DNA of 36,196 bases from Candidatus Colicola coprequi (GCA_018065765.1 JAGHSR010000158.1:1-36196); one strand, 5' to 3'; counted from the stretch's first letter, positions 6,499-16,505 are shown. Notes: generated by a model from the sequence alone, not told the origin. Translations and numbers: made by a program.

Positions 6499-8172
6499 AT
6501 GTTAGTTTCTGAGCAAGATAATTTCGTTAAGATTTACGAGCGTTCGCTCCGCGAACATTGGGATCTCGAAGCCATTACCGACTATGGGACTACCAATACA
6601 TTGACTTACGGACAATTGGCTGCGCAAGTAGCACGTTTACACTTGTTGTTCAAACAATGTGGTCTTAAAAAAGATGATAAAGTGGCTCTCATGGGACGCA
6701 ATACATGCAACTGGGTTACTGTCTATCTGGCTACAGTCACCTATGGTGCCATCATCGTACCTATCTTACAGGATTTCAAGGCGAACGACGCCCTACATAT
6801 CATCAATCATTCTGAGTCGAAGTTGCTTTTTATCTCCGAACTCAATTGGGAAGGACTATCTTTGGATGAATTAGAGAATGTTAGCGTGGTGTACTCCTTA
6901 AAGGACTTTGCTGTCTTGGGCACAACCCACTCGCATACCAATGTTACATGGCAGCGCGCACAAGTAATGTTCGACAAGAAATACACAACGTTCACCCAAA
7001 AAGATGTCTGCTTCCCGGAGCGCAGAAACAAGGAGATTGCCAGTATTAACTATACCAGTGGAACCACCGGTTTCTCCAAGGGAGTCGTCACTCCCTGCAA
7101 TGCTTTGGCAGGACATATCAAATATTTCATTGATACACAACGCCTCTGGCCCGGTTGCCGGCATGTGGCATTCTTGCCATTGGCACATGCCTTTGGTTGT
7201 ATCGTAGATTTCTTGGGCGTTTTGGCCGCCGGAGGACATACCTATTTCATCGGTCGTACACCGGCACCGAAAATCCTGCTACAAGCCTTTGCCGAAGTCA
7301 AACCAACACTGATTGTCTCTGTTCCTCTGATATTGGAGAAAATCTACAAAAAGATGATTGCTCCTCAGATTAGCAAAGCACCCATCAGTTGGGTCTTGAA
7401 AGTACCCGGATTGAGCGACATGGTGCTGAACAAAGTCCGTCAGCAGTTGATCGACGCTTTTGGCGGTGAGTTCTCCCAAATCATCATCGGTGGAGCACCC
7501 CTCAATGCGGAAGTGGAAGCGTTCTTGAGACGCATCAAATTTCCCGTTTCAGTGGGATATGGCATGACCGAATGCGCACCGCTCATCTCGTTCTCACTGT
7601 TTCAAGACTACAAGCCTTTCTCCTGCGGAAAACTCATACCGGGGCTGATGCAAGCTAAAATAGACCACCCCAATGCCGAAGGAGTGGGGGAAATACTTGT
7701 CAAAGGCGAACATGTAATGCAAGGCTATTACCGTAATCCTGATGCCACCGCTGAAGTGTTTACCAAGGATGGTTGGCTCAAAACCGGCGATTTGGGACTG
7801 ATAGACGAAGAGGGATATCTATTCATCAAAGGACGTAACAAAACAATGCTCCTTGGACCAAGCGGACAAAATATCTACCCCGAAGAGATAGAGGCAAAAC
7901 TCAACAACATGCCATACGTCATGGAGTCTATCGTGCTCCAACACGATGATAAACTGGTAGCACTTGTTTGCCCGGACTACGAAGTAGTCGATCAAAACTC
8001 ACTATCTGAGGAACAACTGGAAGAGGCGATGGAGGAAAATAGAAAAATCCTCAATACGCAACTGGCTGCTTACGAACCCATTACCAAAATCAAACTTTAC
8101 CCCCATGAGTTCGAGAAAACGCCTAAAAAGAGTATCAAGCGTTTCCTCTATACCCGCATGGCGGACGAATAA
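6499..8172 (+). CDS. Long-chain fatty-acid--CoA ligase (AMP-binding enzyme)
   Basis: 557 residues, the usual size for the ANL superfamily. It has the phosphate-binding loop YTSGTTGFSKG, the GYGMTECAPL adenylate motif, GDLGLIDEEGYLFIKGR with the adenylating Asp and Arg hinge, and a C-terminal PKKSIKR holding the catalytic Lys. It should activate a fatty acid to acyl-CoA through an acyl-AMP intermediate in the cytoplasm or at the inner membrane. The next genes but one include a FadL-like barrel, so fatty-acid uptake and activation may be linked here. Chain length specificity cannot be read from the sequence. Confidence 0.93.
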   Translation: MLVSEQDNFVKIYERSLREHWDLEAITDYGTTNTLTYGQLAAQVARLHLLFKQCGLKKDDKVALMGRNTCNWVTVYLATVTYGAIIVPILQDFKANDALHIINHSESKLLFISELNWEGLSLDELENVSVVYSLKDFAVLGTTHSHTNVTWQRAQVMFDKKYTTFTQKDVCFPERRNKEIASINYTSGTTGFSKGVVTPCNALAGHIKYFIDTQRLWPGCRHVAFLPLAHAFGCIVDFLGVLAAGGHTYFIGRTPAPKILLQAFAEVKPTLIVSVPLILEKIYKKMIAPQISKAPISWVLKVPGLSDMVLNKVRQQLIDAFGGEFSQIIIGGAPLNAEVEAFLRRIKFPVSVGYGMTECAPLISFSLFQDYKPFSCGKLIPGLMQAKIDHPNAEGVGEILVKGEHVMQGYYRNPDATAEVFTKDGWLKTGDLGLIDEEGYLFIKGRNKTMLLGPSGQNIYPEEIEAKLNNMPYVMESIVLQHDDKLVALVCPDYEVVDQNSLSEEQLEEAMEENRKILNTQLAAYEPITKIKLYPHEFEKTPKKSIKRFLYTRMADE

Positions 8173-8206
8173 GAGTCTCAACGCGTAATCCAAATAGCAT
8201 TCACGA

Positions 8207-8947
8207 GTGAATATCTGCATTGATCATGGCAACTCAAGAGCCAAAGTGGCTCTGTTCGCGGAAGACGGACGTATAGTGAAGACTTTTGTGTATAAGTCTT
8301 TCACTGCTGCTGATGTTGAACGCGTGTTCGCTCTCTATCCTATCAACGATAGCATCATCTCATCGGTCGTCAATCTGGAGCCAGCCATGGTCAATTCACT
8401 CCATCGATTGAGCAAGCGTTTTGTCCTGTTGGACCACAAGACGCCGCTGCCTATCGTAAATGACTACGATACGCCTGCCACACTTGGACAAGACCGCTTG
8501 GCTGCTGCTGTAGGCGCGGCAGAACTCTTCCCTAATGAGAATGTGCTCATTATTGATATTGGATCGGCTATTACCTACGATTTTCTCAACAAGGACGCAC
8601 ACTACATCGGCGGAAACATAGCACCGGGACTGAAAATGCGTTTATCCGCACTGCATCAAATGACCAAAAAACTGCCTTTGGTTGAGGCAGGCGAGGGTGA
8701 ACTGATTCCCTTGTTTGGTGCTAATACACGAGACGCTATCTTGGCAGGCGTAGTACGAGGAATCTGCTTTGAGGTCAAGGGCTACATGCGTACCCTCAAC
8801 GAACGCATGGAGAACTATCAAACCATCATGACCGGCGGGCAAGCCAATCATATCCTGAGAAATATGCAAACCCATATTTGCTATGACAAACACCTCGTCC
8901 TAAAAGGATTAAATCGAATACTGGAGTTCAACAAAGCGCACGATTAA
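8207..8947 (+). CDS. coaX: Type III pantothenate kinase
   Basis: 246 residues, normal for CoaX. The ATP-binding motif DHGNSRAK, the pantothenate motif LGQDRLAAAVGA, IIDIGSAITYDF and GGNIAPGLKMR occur in the canonical order. It phosphorylates pantothenate, the first step of CoA synthesis. The start is a GTG at 8207, chosen because the first motif begins within five residues and no ATG lies upstream in frame. The gap to the ligase is 34 bp. CoaD, a later step of the same pathway, is encoded at 22911-23360. Confidence 0.95.
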   Translation: MNICIDHGNSRAKVALFAEDGRIVKTFVYKSFTAADVERVFALYPINDSIISSVVNLEPAMVNSLHRLSKRFVLLDHKTPLPIVNDYDTPATLGQDRLAAAVGAAELFPNENVLIIDIGSAITYDFLNKDAHYIGGNIAPGLKMRLSALHQMTKKLPLVEAGEGELIPLFGANTRDAILAGVVRGICFEVKGYMRTLNERMENYQTIMTGGQANHILRNMQTHICYDKHLVLKGLNRILEFNKAHD

Positions 8948-8993
8948 CCATACAAAGCCGCGAATGGCACTAAATTTGTACTAACTGAAATAA

Positions 8994-10205
8994 ATGAGAT
9001 TGAAGTATATATATATCGCAATCATAGCTCTCGCAATGACCGTACCGGCTGGGGCACAAAATGCCACTTCATCGCCATCGTCGCGATTTGCGTATGGTGA
9101 GATGAACGACAATATCCCTAATGCCTATCGTGCTATGGGGGGTGTCAACTTAGGTATGCGACGCAATTCGGCTATCAACCCATCACAACCGGCATCTTAT
9201 ACTGCTTGCGATAGTACCTCTTTCATGTTCGACTTGGCAGGAAGTATCCTCTGGACGAACTATTCCGATGCGTCAGGCAAAAAAAACAAGATTAACGGTA
9301 ACCTCGAATACGTAACCCTACAGTTCCCAATTTGGAAACAACATATCGGTTTCTCGGCCGGTATCATGCCTTATACATCTATGGGATATGCTTTTGGAGT
9401 GACCGATTCGGTAGGAGGACACGAATATGGCATCTCCTACGTTGGTGCAGGAGGCATTACACAAGTCTATGGAGGACTGAGTTTTAATATCCTTGACTGG
9501 GTGGCACTCGGAGCTAACTTCTACTATATGTTTGGCGAAATCAACAACGAAACCGTTCTTACTTTTACGGAATCCTCCATCCATGGTTCCGACATGTGGA
9601 AAAACATGCACGTGGGCAGTTTCCGCTTTCGCTATGGTATGCAATTGTTCCACACGTTCGGAAAACATAGTTTCTGCCTGGGTGGTATATTTGAAAATAA
9701 ACAACGTCTGAATGGTGACTATGTCCAATACGAAATCAATTTCGTGGACTCTGTTCGTGTTACGGACAACGGATTTGAGGTGCCAATGACCTATGGCGGC
9801 GGGCTGAGTTACAACTATGCTGATCGTTTGACCATTGCTTGCGACTACTACCGTCAGGATTGGAACAATGTGCTCTGTTTCGGTGAGACGGGCACACTCA
9901 AAAATCACACGAAGATTTCACTGGGTTGCGAATACCGTCACAACCCCAACGGACGCAACTATGCCGAACGTATGTTCTGGCGTGTGGGAGCTTCCATGAT
10001 TGATTCGTATGTGGGCAATTCCGGACAAAAGGATTTTACTATTTCTGCGGGTTTCGGGTTGCCGCTGCGCACTTCCGCAACCTTGGTGAACACGACGCTG
10101 GAATACACGCACCGAGCATCTATCAATCAACTCAATGAAAACTGTCTCAAACTCACCATCGCGGTGGCTGTCAATGAGAACTGGTTCTTCAAGCGTAAAC
10201 TCTAA
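8994..10205 (+). CDS. Outer-membrane beta-barrel protein, FadL-like
   Basis: 403 residues with a signal peptide ending AGAQ (residue 22). The mature start resembles the YGEMNDNIPNAYRAMGG opening of Bacteroidales OmpP1/FadL-type proteins, in which a conserved RAMGG-like motif precedes the barrel. The rest alternates short amphipathic strands and aromatic girdle residues and ends in a strand closing with WFFKRKL. No single catalytic motif is visible. The likely role is uptake of a hydrophobic ligand. It lies between coaX and a TPR protein, a gene order that I recall from other Bacteroidales. Confidence 0.8.
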   Translation: MRLKYIYIAIIALAMTVPAGAQNATSSPSSRFAYGEMNDNIPNAYRAMGGVNLGMRRNSAINPSQPASYTACDSTSFMFDLAGSILWTNYSDASGKKNKINGNLEYVTLQFPIWKQHIGFSAGIMPYTSMGYAFGVTDSVGGHEYGISYVGAGGITQVYGGLSFNILDWVALGANFYYMFGEINNETVLTFTESSIHGSDMWKNMHVGSFRFRYGMQLFHTFGKHSFCLGGIFENKQRLNGDYVQYEINFVDSVRVTDNGFEVPMTYGGGLSYNYADRLTIACDYYRQDWNNVLCFGETGTLKNHTKISLGCEYRHNPNGRNYAERMFWRVGASMIDSYVGNSGQKDFTISAGFGLPLRTSATLVNTTLEYTHRASINQLNENCLKLTIAVAVNENWFFKRKL

Positions 10206-10238
10206 GAAAGCAATCATAAAACTTAAAAAACAATACAA

Positions 10239-11648
10239 ATGAAAAAATCCCTTTTAATTATCGTTTTGTGTGCAACCGTTCCTGCACTGGCTATCGCTAA
10301 AAAACCTAAAAAAGTCGTAGAAGAAACTTCTCAACAGACCGTTGTAACAGAACCTGCAGAAGATGAAATTCCTGTCATCACCGAAGAATGTACTATCAAT
10401 ACTTCTCTGTTCAACGAGAGTGTGAAGAACAAACAATTTGCAGACGCCTACGAACCTTGGCTTAGTGTTTTCAACGAGTGCCCTAACTATTCGCGTGTTA
10501 TCTACACACAAGGTTCCAAAATTCTGGATTGGAAATATACGCAAGCCACTACCGATGAGGAGAAACATCAGATTCGTGACATGCTCATGAAGTTATACGA
10601 CAAACGTATCAAGTGGTTCGGTGACGATGCCAAATACCCAACTCCATATGTCTTAGGACTAAAGGGTTTAGACTACATCCAGTACTTCCCCGAGGATGAA
10701 CTCAAACTAACAGCCTACAATTGGCTGCGTCAGTCCATTGATGGGATGGGAAATAAATCACAGGTGATGGTGCTCGTCAAGTACTTTGAACTCAGTATGA
10801 ATATGTACAAGGCTGATGCCAATAAATATGCTGATCAGTTTGTTTCGGACTACACCCTCGTTTCGGGTATATTAGCTGCTTCTACCGACGCTTCTGATGC
10901 ACAATGGAAGGACTATGTGGATAATAGCTTTGCCGTTTCGGGTGCTGCTGATTGCACCAAGATGGATGAACTGTACGCAACCTTTGTTAAGGAGAACACC
11001 ACCAATCTTGATGAAATGCTCAAACTCATGAAACTCTATCGTCGTGTCAATTGCACAGAGTCAGAGGTTTATTTTGCTGCCGCAGAAGCCGCTCATAAAC
11101 TGAAACCGACCGAGGAATCAGCCGCAGGTTGTGCTAAAATGTGCCTCAAAAAAAATGATCCCCAAGGCGCAATTGCTTATTTCAAACAGGCGATCGAAAT
11201 GATTGACATTACGGACCCCGAAGCAAATAAGAATCGCGCAGATTACTACTACAACATTGCTATGACGCAATACAAGGACTTAGGCAACTACTACGAGGCT
11301 CGCAACTCGGCTCGCTTGTCATTGGAGTCTGACCCCGACGCAGGACGTAGCTATATCTTGATAGGTTTGTGCTATGCTGCTGCTAAACCATATAGCAATG
11401 GAGATGTGCCTGCCGCTAAAGCTGCTATCCTCAACAAAACCGTTTTCTGGGCTGCTGTGGATCAGTTCAACAAAGCCAAACGTGCCGATTCGTCTATAGT
11501 GGATCTTGCCAATAAGTACATTGCAGATTTTAGCAAATACTTCCCAACCAGGGAGGACATCTTTGACCTCCCCGAACTTGTAGAGGGCGAAACCTTTATC
11601 GTGGGCGGTTGGGTTGGTGAGAGAACTACCTGCCGTGCTGCGAAATAG
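10239..11648 (+). CDS. Exported tetratricopeptide-repeat protein
   Basis: 469 residues with a signal peptide MKKSLLIIVLCATVPALAIA. After a Thr/Glu-rich linker (about residues 25-50) the protein is almost all helical. C-terminal TPR units are recognisable, for example DPQGAIAYFKQAIEM and YYEARNSARLSLESDPDAGRSY. It is probably a periplasmic scaffold. It is followed within a few bases by lptC, which suggests an envelope role, but no direct function can be assigned. Confidence 0.85.
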   Translation: MKKSLLIIVLCATVPALAIAKKPKKVVEETSQQTVVTEPAEDEIPVITEECTINTSLFNESVKNKQFADAYEPWLSVFNECPNYSRVIYTQGSKILDWKYTQATTDEEKHQIRDMLMKLYDKRIKWFGDDAKYPTPYVLGLKGLDYIQYFPEDELKLTAYNWLRQSIDGMGNKSQVMVLVKYFELSMNMYKADANKYADQFVSDYTLVSGILAASTDASDAQWKDYVDNSFAVSGAADCTKMDELYATFVKENTTNLDEMLKLMKLYRRVNCTESEVYFAAAEAAHKLKPTEESAAGCAKMCLKKNDPQGAIAYFKQAIEMIDITDPEANKNRADYYYNIAMTQYKDLGNYYEARNSARLSLESDPDAGRSYILIGLCYAAAKPYSNGDVPAAKAAILNKTVFWAAVDQFNKAKRADSSIVDLANKYIADFSKYFPTREDIFDLPELVEGETFIVGGWVGERTTCRAAK

Positions 11649-11649
11649 A

Positions 11650-12321
11650 ATGTTCAATCTTCAATCTTCAACTTTTCACACGACCATCGCCGGTGTCGTA
11701 CTGGTGATGGGGGGGTGCTTTGTGAGTTGTTCTAAGGAAGTGCGCTTGCGTGCTGACGCTATCCAGGATCGTTCCATCGTTCCTGTGTTGGAAGCCAGCC
11801 AAGTGACAACGCTCATCTCCGATTCCGGAATTACACGGTACCGCATTACTGCTGACCGATGGGATGTTTATGACAAAGCTTCTCCTTCTTATTGGGAGTT
11901 CACACAAGGTATTTATTTGGAGAAATTCAACGAGAACCTTGAGGTGGAAGCATCACTCCAAGCCGATTATGCCAAGTACCTTGATTCAGAGGAACTATGG
12001 CAACTGCGGGGACATGTTCACGCAGTGAACGAAAAAGGCGAAGAGTTTGATACTCCTGAGTTGTACTGGAACCAACAAACGCAAAAAATCTATTCCGACT
12101 CCTCCATCACTATTGCTCGTTCTTCATCGGTCATTCAGGGGATAGGTTTTGTCAGTGACCAAACAATGAGCCAATATACCATCCTTCAACCGACAGGATT
12201 CTTCCCGATAGAGGATGACACCCATCAGCCATCGGAGGGCGAAAGTCAGGAGACTGAACTTGCTCCTCAGTCGTCTGACAAAAACGAAACAACCAACAAT
12301 ACTGAACTTATCAAATCCTAA
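11650..12321 (+). CDS. lptC: LptC-like LPS export lipoprotein
   Basis: 223 residues from the ATG at 11650, one base after the TPR stop. The frame is open to 11614, but that would overlap the TPR gene without any signal sequence. A hydrophobic leader ends in two candidate lipid cysteines, Cys23 and Cys27. The body carries the LptC pattern of successive beta strands (ITRYRITADRWDVYD, WQLRGHVHAVNEKGEEFDT given in part, LYWNQQTQKIYSD). LptC anchors the periplasmic bridge that moves LPS to LptA. A run of seven G (11709-11715) and a 7-bp repeat (CTTCAAT, about 11652-11672) lie in the leader-coding part. The C-terminal 35 residues are Glu/Ser/Thr-rich and look disordered. Confidence 0.85.
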   Translation: MFNLQSSTFHTTIAGVVLVMGGCFVSCSKEVRLRADAIQDRSIVPVLEASQVTTLISDSGITRYRITADRWDVYDKASPSYWEFTQGIYLEKFNENLEVEASLQADYAKYLDSEELWQLRGHVHAVNEKGEEFDTPELYWNQQTQKIYSDSSITIARSSSVIQGIGFVSDQTMSQYTILQPTGFFPIEDDTHQPSEGESQETELAPQSSDKNETTNNTELIKS

Positions 12322-12326
12322 CCTAT

Positions 12327-13064
12327 ATGCTTTTACAATCTAAAACTGCCATCATTACAGGTGCCGCTCGCGGCATAGGCAAGGCTATTGCACTCCAATT
12401 GGCGTCAGAAGGGTGCAATATCGCTTTCACCGATTTGAAAATCAATGAGCAGGCTTTAGCCACACAAACAGAGATAGCCGCTTTGGGTGTCCAAGTGAAA
12501 GCGTATGCAAGCAACGCGGCTGACTTCGATGCCGCACATACGGTGGTCAACCAGATACTCCAGGACTTTGGCTCTATAGATATTTTGGTCAATAATGCCG
12601 GTATTACCCAAGACGGTTTGCTTCTGCGCATGAGCGAACAGCAATGGGATGCTGTTATCAATGTCAACCTCAAGTCTGCGTTCAATTTCATCCATGCAGT
12701 TACACCGATTATGGTGCGTCAGCGCAGAGGATCTATTATCTCTATGTCCAGCATCGTTGGCATCAATGGCAACGCGGGACAAGCCAATTATGCAGCCTCC
12801 AAAGCGGGGCTGATAGCTCTCACTAAATCCACCGCTAAGGAACTGGGCGGAAGAGGTATCCGTGCCAATGCCATTGCACCCGGGTTTATCATCAGCGATA
12901 TGACTGCATCACTACCCGAGACCGTCGTGCAAGAATACATCAAGTTGGTGCCGATGCGCCGTGGCGGTTCTGTCGAAGAAGTAGCCAAAGTGGCTCTCTT
13001 CCTTGCCAGCGACCTCTCCTCATATGTCTCAGGACAAGTCATCGAAGTCAATGGAGGTATGTAG
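12327..13064 (+). CDS. fabG: 3-oxoacyl-[acyl-carrier-protein] reductase
   Basis: 245 residues, classical short-chain dehydrogenase. It has TGAARGIG for the dinucleotide, NNAG, catalytic Ser in SMSSIVG, YAASKAG with Tyr and Lys, and a C-terminal ending SGQVIEVNGGM typical of FabG. It reduces 3-oxoacyl-ACP with NADPH in fatty-acid elongation in the cytoplasm. It starts 5 bp after lptC and ends 3 bp before the serine dehydratase, so it is part of a tight run. Confidence 0.93.
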   Translation: MLLQSKTAIITGAARGIGKAIALQLASEGCNIAFTDLKINEQALATQTEIAALGVQVKAYASNAADFDAAHTVVNQILQDFGSIDILVNNAGITQDGLLLRMSEQQWDAVINVNLKSAFNFIHAVTPIMVRQRRGSIISMSSIVGINGNAGQANYAASKAGLIALTKSTAKELGGRGIRANAIAPGFIISDMTASLPETVVQEYIKLVPMRRGGSVEEVAKVALFLASDLSSYVSGQVIEVNGGM

Positions 13065-13067
13065 AAT

Positions 13068-14252
13068 ATGAAAACAATTCGAGATATTTTTCGTATAGGC
13101 AATGGTCCATCGTCCAGTCATACGATGGCTCCTCATCGTGCCGCAGAAATGTTCCTGGCACGCAATCCCAACGCCGCTCATTATGAGGTAACATTGTACG
13201 GCAGTTTGGGTTCTACCGGCAAGGGACACATGACCGATGTGGCTATCGCTGATGTGATAGCGGATATAGATATTATTTGGCAACCGGAGGTGTTCCTTCC
13301 TTATCACCCCAATGGTATGCTTTTCCTTGCGATGGATAAGGCCGGCAACGAACTGGATCGCTGGACGGTGTTTAGCATAGGTGGAGGTGCTTTGGCAGAA
13401 GAAGGGCGCGAGAGTCCATCACCGGATGTCTATCAAATGCACACTCTCACCGACATCAAAAACTACTGCGAATCCACCGGTAGAAGTTATTGGGAGTATG
13501 TGGAGGAGAACGAGGGCAAAGAGATTTGGAACTATCTGCATGAAGTTTGGCAGGTGATGGTCGAAGCGGTAGAAAGGGGATTAGACCACGAAGGGGTGCT
13601 ACCCGGACCTATCGGACTGCGCCGCAAAGCGGGTATGTACCATGTCAAAGCATCCGGATACAAGGATAACCTCAGAACACGTGCACTCGTTTTCTCGTAT
13701 GCGTTGGCAGTGGCTGAGGAAAATGCCTCTATGGGTAAGATAGTCACAGCCCCCACTTGTGGGTCGAGTGGGGTAGTGCCTGCCGTGTTATATCACCTGT
13801 GGAAAAGCCGCGATTTCAGTGAGACACGCATTTTGCACGCATTAGCCACTGCGGGACTGATAGGCAATATCGTTCGGACCAACGCCTCTATCGCGGGTGC
13901 GGAAGTGGGTTGTCAGGGAGAAGTGGGCGTAGCGTGTGCTATGGCATCTGCTGCGGCTAACCAACTCTTTGGCGGCAGTCCTGCTCAGATAGAATACGCA
14001 GCAGAGATGGGCTTGGAGCACCATTTGGGTATGACATGTGACCCGGTATGCGGGTTGGTGCAAATCCCTTGTATTGAGCGCAATGCCTATGCGGCCGCTC
14101 GTGCGCTGGATGCCAATATATACGCCTCCTTCTCGGACGGAAGTCACCGTGTGGGCTTTGACCGCGTAGTGGATGTGATGCGCGTTACCGGACACGATAT
14201 CCCATCGCTATACAAGGAGACATCCGAAGGCGGACTGGCTAAAGTGCTGTAA
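13068..14252 (+). CDS. sdaA: L-serine ammonia-lyase, iron-sulphur type, single chain
   Basis: 394 residues joining the beta domain (GPSSSHTMAPHRAA, residues about 12-25) to the alpha domain. Cluster and active-site stretches are PTCGSSGVVPA, GCQGEVGVACAM and CDPVCGLVQIPCIER, whose cysteines bind the oxygen-labile 4Fe-4S cluster. It deaminates L-serine to pyruvate and ammonia. The start is the ATG three bases after the fabG stop. A second Cys in CDPVCGL, where many relatives have Gly, is noted. Confidence 0.93.
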   Translation: MKTIRDIFRIGNGPSSSHTMAPHRAAEMFLARNPNAAHYEVTLYGSLGSTGKGHMTDVAIADVIADIDIIWQPEVFLPYHPNGMLFLAMDKAGNELDRWTVFSIGGGALAEEGRESPSPDVYQMHTLTDIKNYCESTGRSYWEYVEENEGKEIWNYLHEVWQVMVEAVERGLDHEGVLPGPIGLRRKAGMYHVKASGYKDNLRTRALVFSYALAVAEENASMGKIVTAPTCGSSGVVPAVLYHLWKSRDFSETRILHALATAGLIGNIVRTNASIAGAEVGCQGEVGVACAMASAAANQLFGGSPAQIEYAAEMGLEHHLGMTCDPVCGLVQIPCIERNAYAAARALDANIYASFSDGSHRVGFDRVVDVMRVTGHDIPSLYKETSEGGLAKVL

Positions 14253-14287
14253 GGGATTGTGTTTTTTACACAAAAATATCCTTTTGC

Positions 14288-14318
14288 TTGCTCCTTCGGA
14301 AAAATTGTTGTACCTTTG
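14288..14318 (+). promoter_or_regulatory. Bacteroidales promoter for DPP-IV
   Basis: TTG at 14288-14290, a 20-bp spacer and TACCTTTG at 14311-14318. A 7-bp inverted repeat, CCTTCGG (14293-14299) and CCGAAGG (14331-14337), flanks the core element. Confidence 0.8.
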
Positions 14319-14388
14319 TAGGCAAAAATACCGAAGGTAGGTTCTACAAATTATAAAGAACATACCGTAAATAATAACGCAGCCTTTA

Positions 14389-16494
14389 ATGCGAAACATT
14401 ATGAAACGACTACTCTTGTACGTACTGCTATCGTTACCTATGCTGGCACAGGCAGATTTATTGGATGATATCCTTGATGGGAAATACAATGCCCAATCAC
14501 TATCCACACAGCAACAGGACTCTATCTTAAACGCGGCCAATGCGTCGTCGGAGTCGGCGTGCCGTTATCGTCTGGAATATGAGAACAAGCAGAAGATTTA
14601 CCGTCACTCGTTCGTGGCAGACTACTACCTTGTAGATACACAGCGTGGAACACGTGTACACTTGAGCGATGGTCCTGTGCGCGACGCTGCTCTGTCACCC
14701 AATGGCAAGTATGTGGTTTATGCCAAGGGCAAAGACCTCTATATCTACAAGACCGATTTCTCTACGGAGATTGCTATCACCAACGATGAAACCGAAGGAC
14801 GAGATGTGTTCAATGGCATCAGCGACTGGCTCTACGAGGAGGAATTTGGTATTACACGCATGTTTGCATTCTCACCGGATAGCAAGCAGTTGGCTTTCGT
14901 ACGTCTGGACGAAACCCATGTGCCGGAGTTTGCATGGCAGGAATACGTATTGGATGACAAGAGTCAAAATTATCCTATTCTCAAAGCCCTGCGTTATCCT
15001 AAAGCGGGTGAAATCAATGCTACCGCATCAGTTTGTGTGTATGATATCCTCTACAAAGGTATTCGCACGATGCAGATTGACGATTGCGAGGATGCCTATC
15101 TGCCGCGTATTGTGTGGGCTAAACCTCAGATAGACCCCAAAACCAAAGCACCTCAGGATGCCGGATTGAATATCCTCAAAGTCAATCGTGACCAAACACA
15201 ACTGGAAGTGCTGACAGCTAATACCAAATCAACGGTGTGCCGCTTGTTGTACAAGGAGCAGAGCGACAAATACTTTATGGATTACGAACTGTTTGACCAG
15301 TGGCAATGGCTGGCAGATGGACGTTTCATTGTGTTAAGCGAGAGAGAAGGATGGCGTCGTGCCTATTTGCACTCTGCTCAGGGTGCCCCTATCAAAACCC
15401 TCACTCCCGCTGCGATGGATATTACTCGTATCTACGGCGTTGATGAAGCACAAGGGCTGATGTACTATCAAGTAGCTTCTACGCCCCTGACACGGCAAGT
15501 GATGATGGTAGATATGCGCAAGGGAGAGAACACCCCCCTCACCACCACAGCGGGTACACACGATGCACGTTTCTCTAACGATATGAAGCGGTATATCGAT
15601 TGTTTCCAGTCGGTCGCTGTGCCCAATATCTATACCCTCTATACCCTCAAAAACGGCAAGCCGAACAAGGGAACTGTCGTCTTAGACAATGCCGCCTTAC
15701 AAACCAAGTGGAATGACATGAACCTGCCCAAGACAGAGTTTATCACCATCCCTACGGAACGAGGTGATACCTTAGATGCCTACGTCATTCTACCTGCCAT
15801 CGAGCCCGGTAAGCGCTATCCGGTAGTGGTGTTGCAGTATAGCGGTCCCGCTTCGCAGCGTGTACTCAATCGTTGGCGCAAACGTTGGGGAACATACTTG
15901 GCAACGCAGGGGTATATCGTAGTGAATGCTGATCCACGCGGCACCGACTGCCGTGGACGTCAGTGGCGAAACGAGACATACATGCTACTTGGTCAGAAAG
16001 AGGCACAGGATCATATATCCGTAGCCAATTATATGGCGTCCCTTCCTTATGTAGATAGCGCGCACATGTGTATGTGCGGATGGAGCTACGGCGGCTATCA
16101 GACGATTCGCACAATGTCTGAACCCAATAGTCCGTTCTGCTGCGGTATAGCTATTGCTCCGGTCACCGATTGGCGTCTATACGATTCCGGCTATACAGAG
16201 CGTTATATGCGCCGTCCCATGGTCAACGAAAACGGCTATAGCATGAGCTCGCTCCTGCCTTTGGCTGAGCAACTGCAGGGAAAACTACTTCTCATTCATG
16301 GCACAGCCGATGATAACGTCCATGCACAAAACGCATGGCTCTATGCCGACGCATTGGTACAAGCCGGAAAGCAGTTTGAGATGCAGATGTATGTGGATGA
16401 CAATCATCACCTCAAACGCGCTAACAACTACCGGCACCTACATCGCCGACTGATGCTGTTCCTGAATAATCAATTGAAAACTGCAAATAATTAA
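14389..16494 (+). CDS. Dipeptidyl peptidase IV (S9B serine peptidase)
   Basis: 701 residues from 14389; the ATG at 14401 (MKRLLLYVLL) gives a neater signal peptide and is equally possible. Residues about 90-430 form the beta propeller with the DPP-IV glutamate motif SDWLYEEEF, which holds the substrate N-terminus. The hydrolase domain has Ser566 in GWSYGGYQ, Asp641/642 in HGTADDNVH and His673 in DDNHHL. It removes Xaa-Pro dipeptides from the N-terminus of peptides, most likely in the periplasm. The own promoter lies at 14288-14318. The next gene, an MFS transporter, starts 12 bp downstream. Confidence 0.94.
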   Translation: MRNIMKRLLLYVLLSLPMLAQADLLDDILDGKYNAQSLSTQQQDSILNAANASSESACRYRLEYENKQKIYRHSFVADYYLVDTQRGTRVHLSDGPVRDAALSPNGKYVVYAKGKDLYIYKTDFSTEIAITNDETEGRDVFNGISDWLYEEEFGITRMFAFSPDSKQLAFVRLDETHVPEFAWQEYVLDDKSQNYPILKALRYPKAGEINATASVCVYDILYKGIRTMQIDDCEDAYLPRIVWAKPQIDPKTKAPQDAGLNILKVNRDQTQLEVLTANTKSTVCRLLYKEQSDKYFMDYELFDQWQWLADGRFIVLSEREGWRRAYLHSAQGAPIKTLTPAAMDITRIYGVDEAQGLMYYQVASTPLTRQVMMVDMRKGENTPLTTTAGTHDARFSNDMKRYIDCFQSVAVPNIYTLYTLKNGKPNKGTVVLDNAALQTKWNDMNLPKTEFITIPTERGDTLDAYVILPAIEPGKRYPVVVLQYSGPASQRVLNRWRKRWGTYLATQGYIVVNADPRGTDCRGRQWRNETYMLLGQKEAQDHISVANYMASLPYVDSAHMCMCGWSYGGYQTIRTMSEPNSPFCCGIAIAPVTDWRLYDSGYTERYMRRPMVNENGYSMSSLLPLAEQLQGKLLLIHGTADDNVHAQNAWLYADALVQAGKQFEMQMYVDDNHHLKRANNYRHLHRRLMLFLNNQLKTANN

Positions 16495-16505
16495 ATTTTT
16501 TTACT

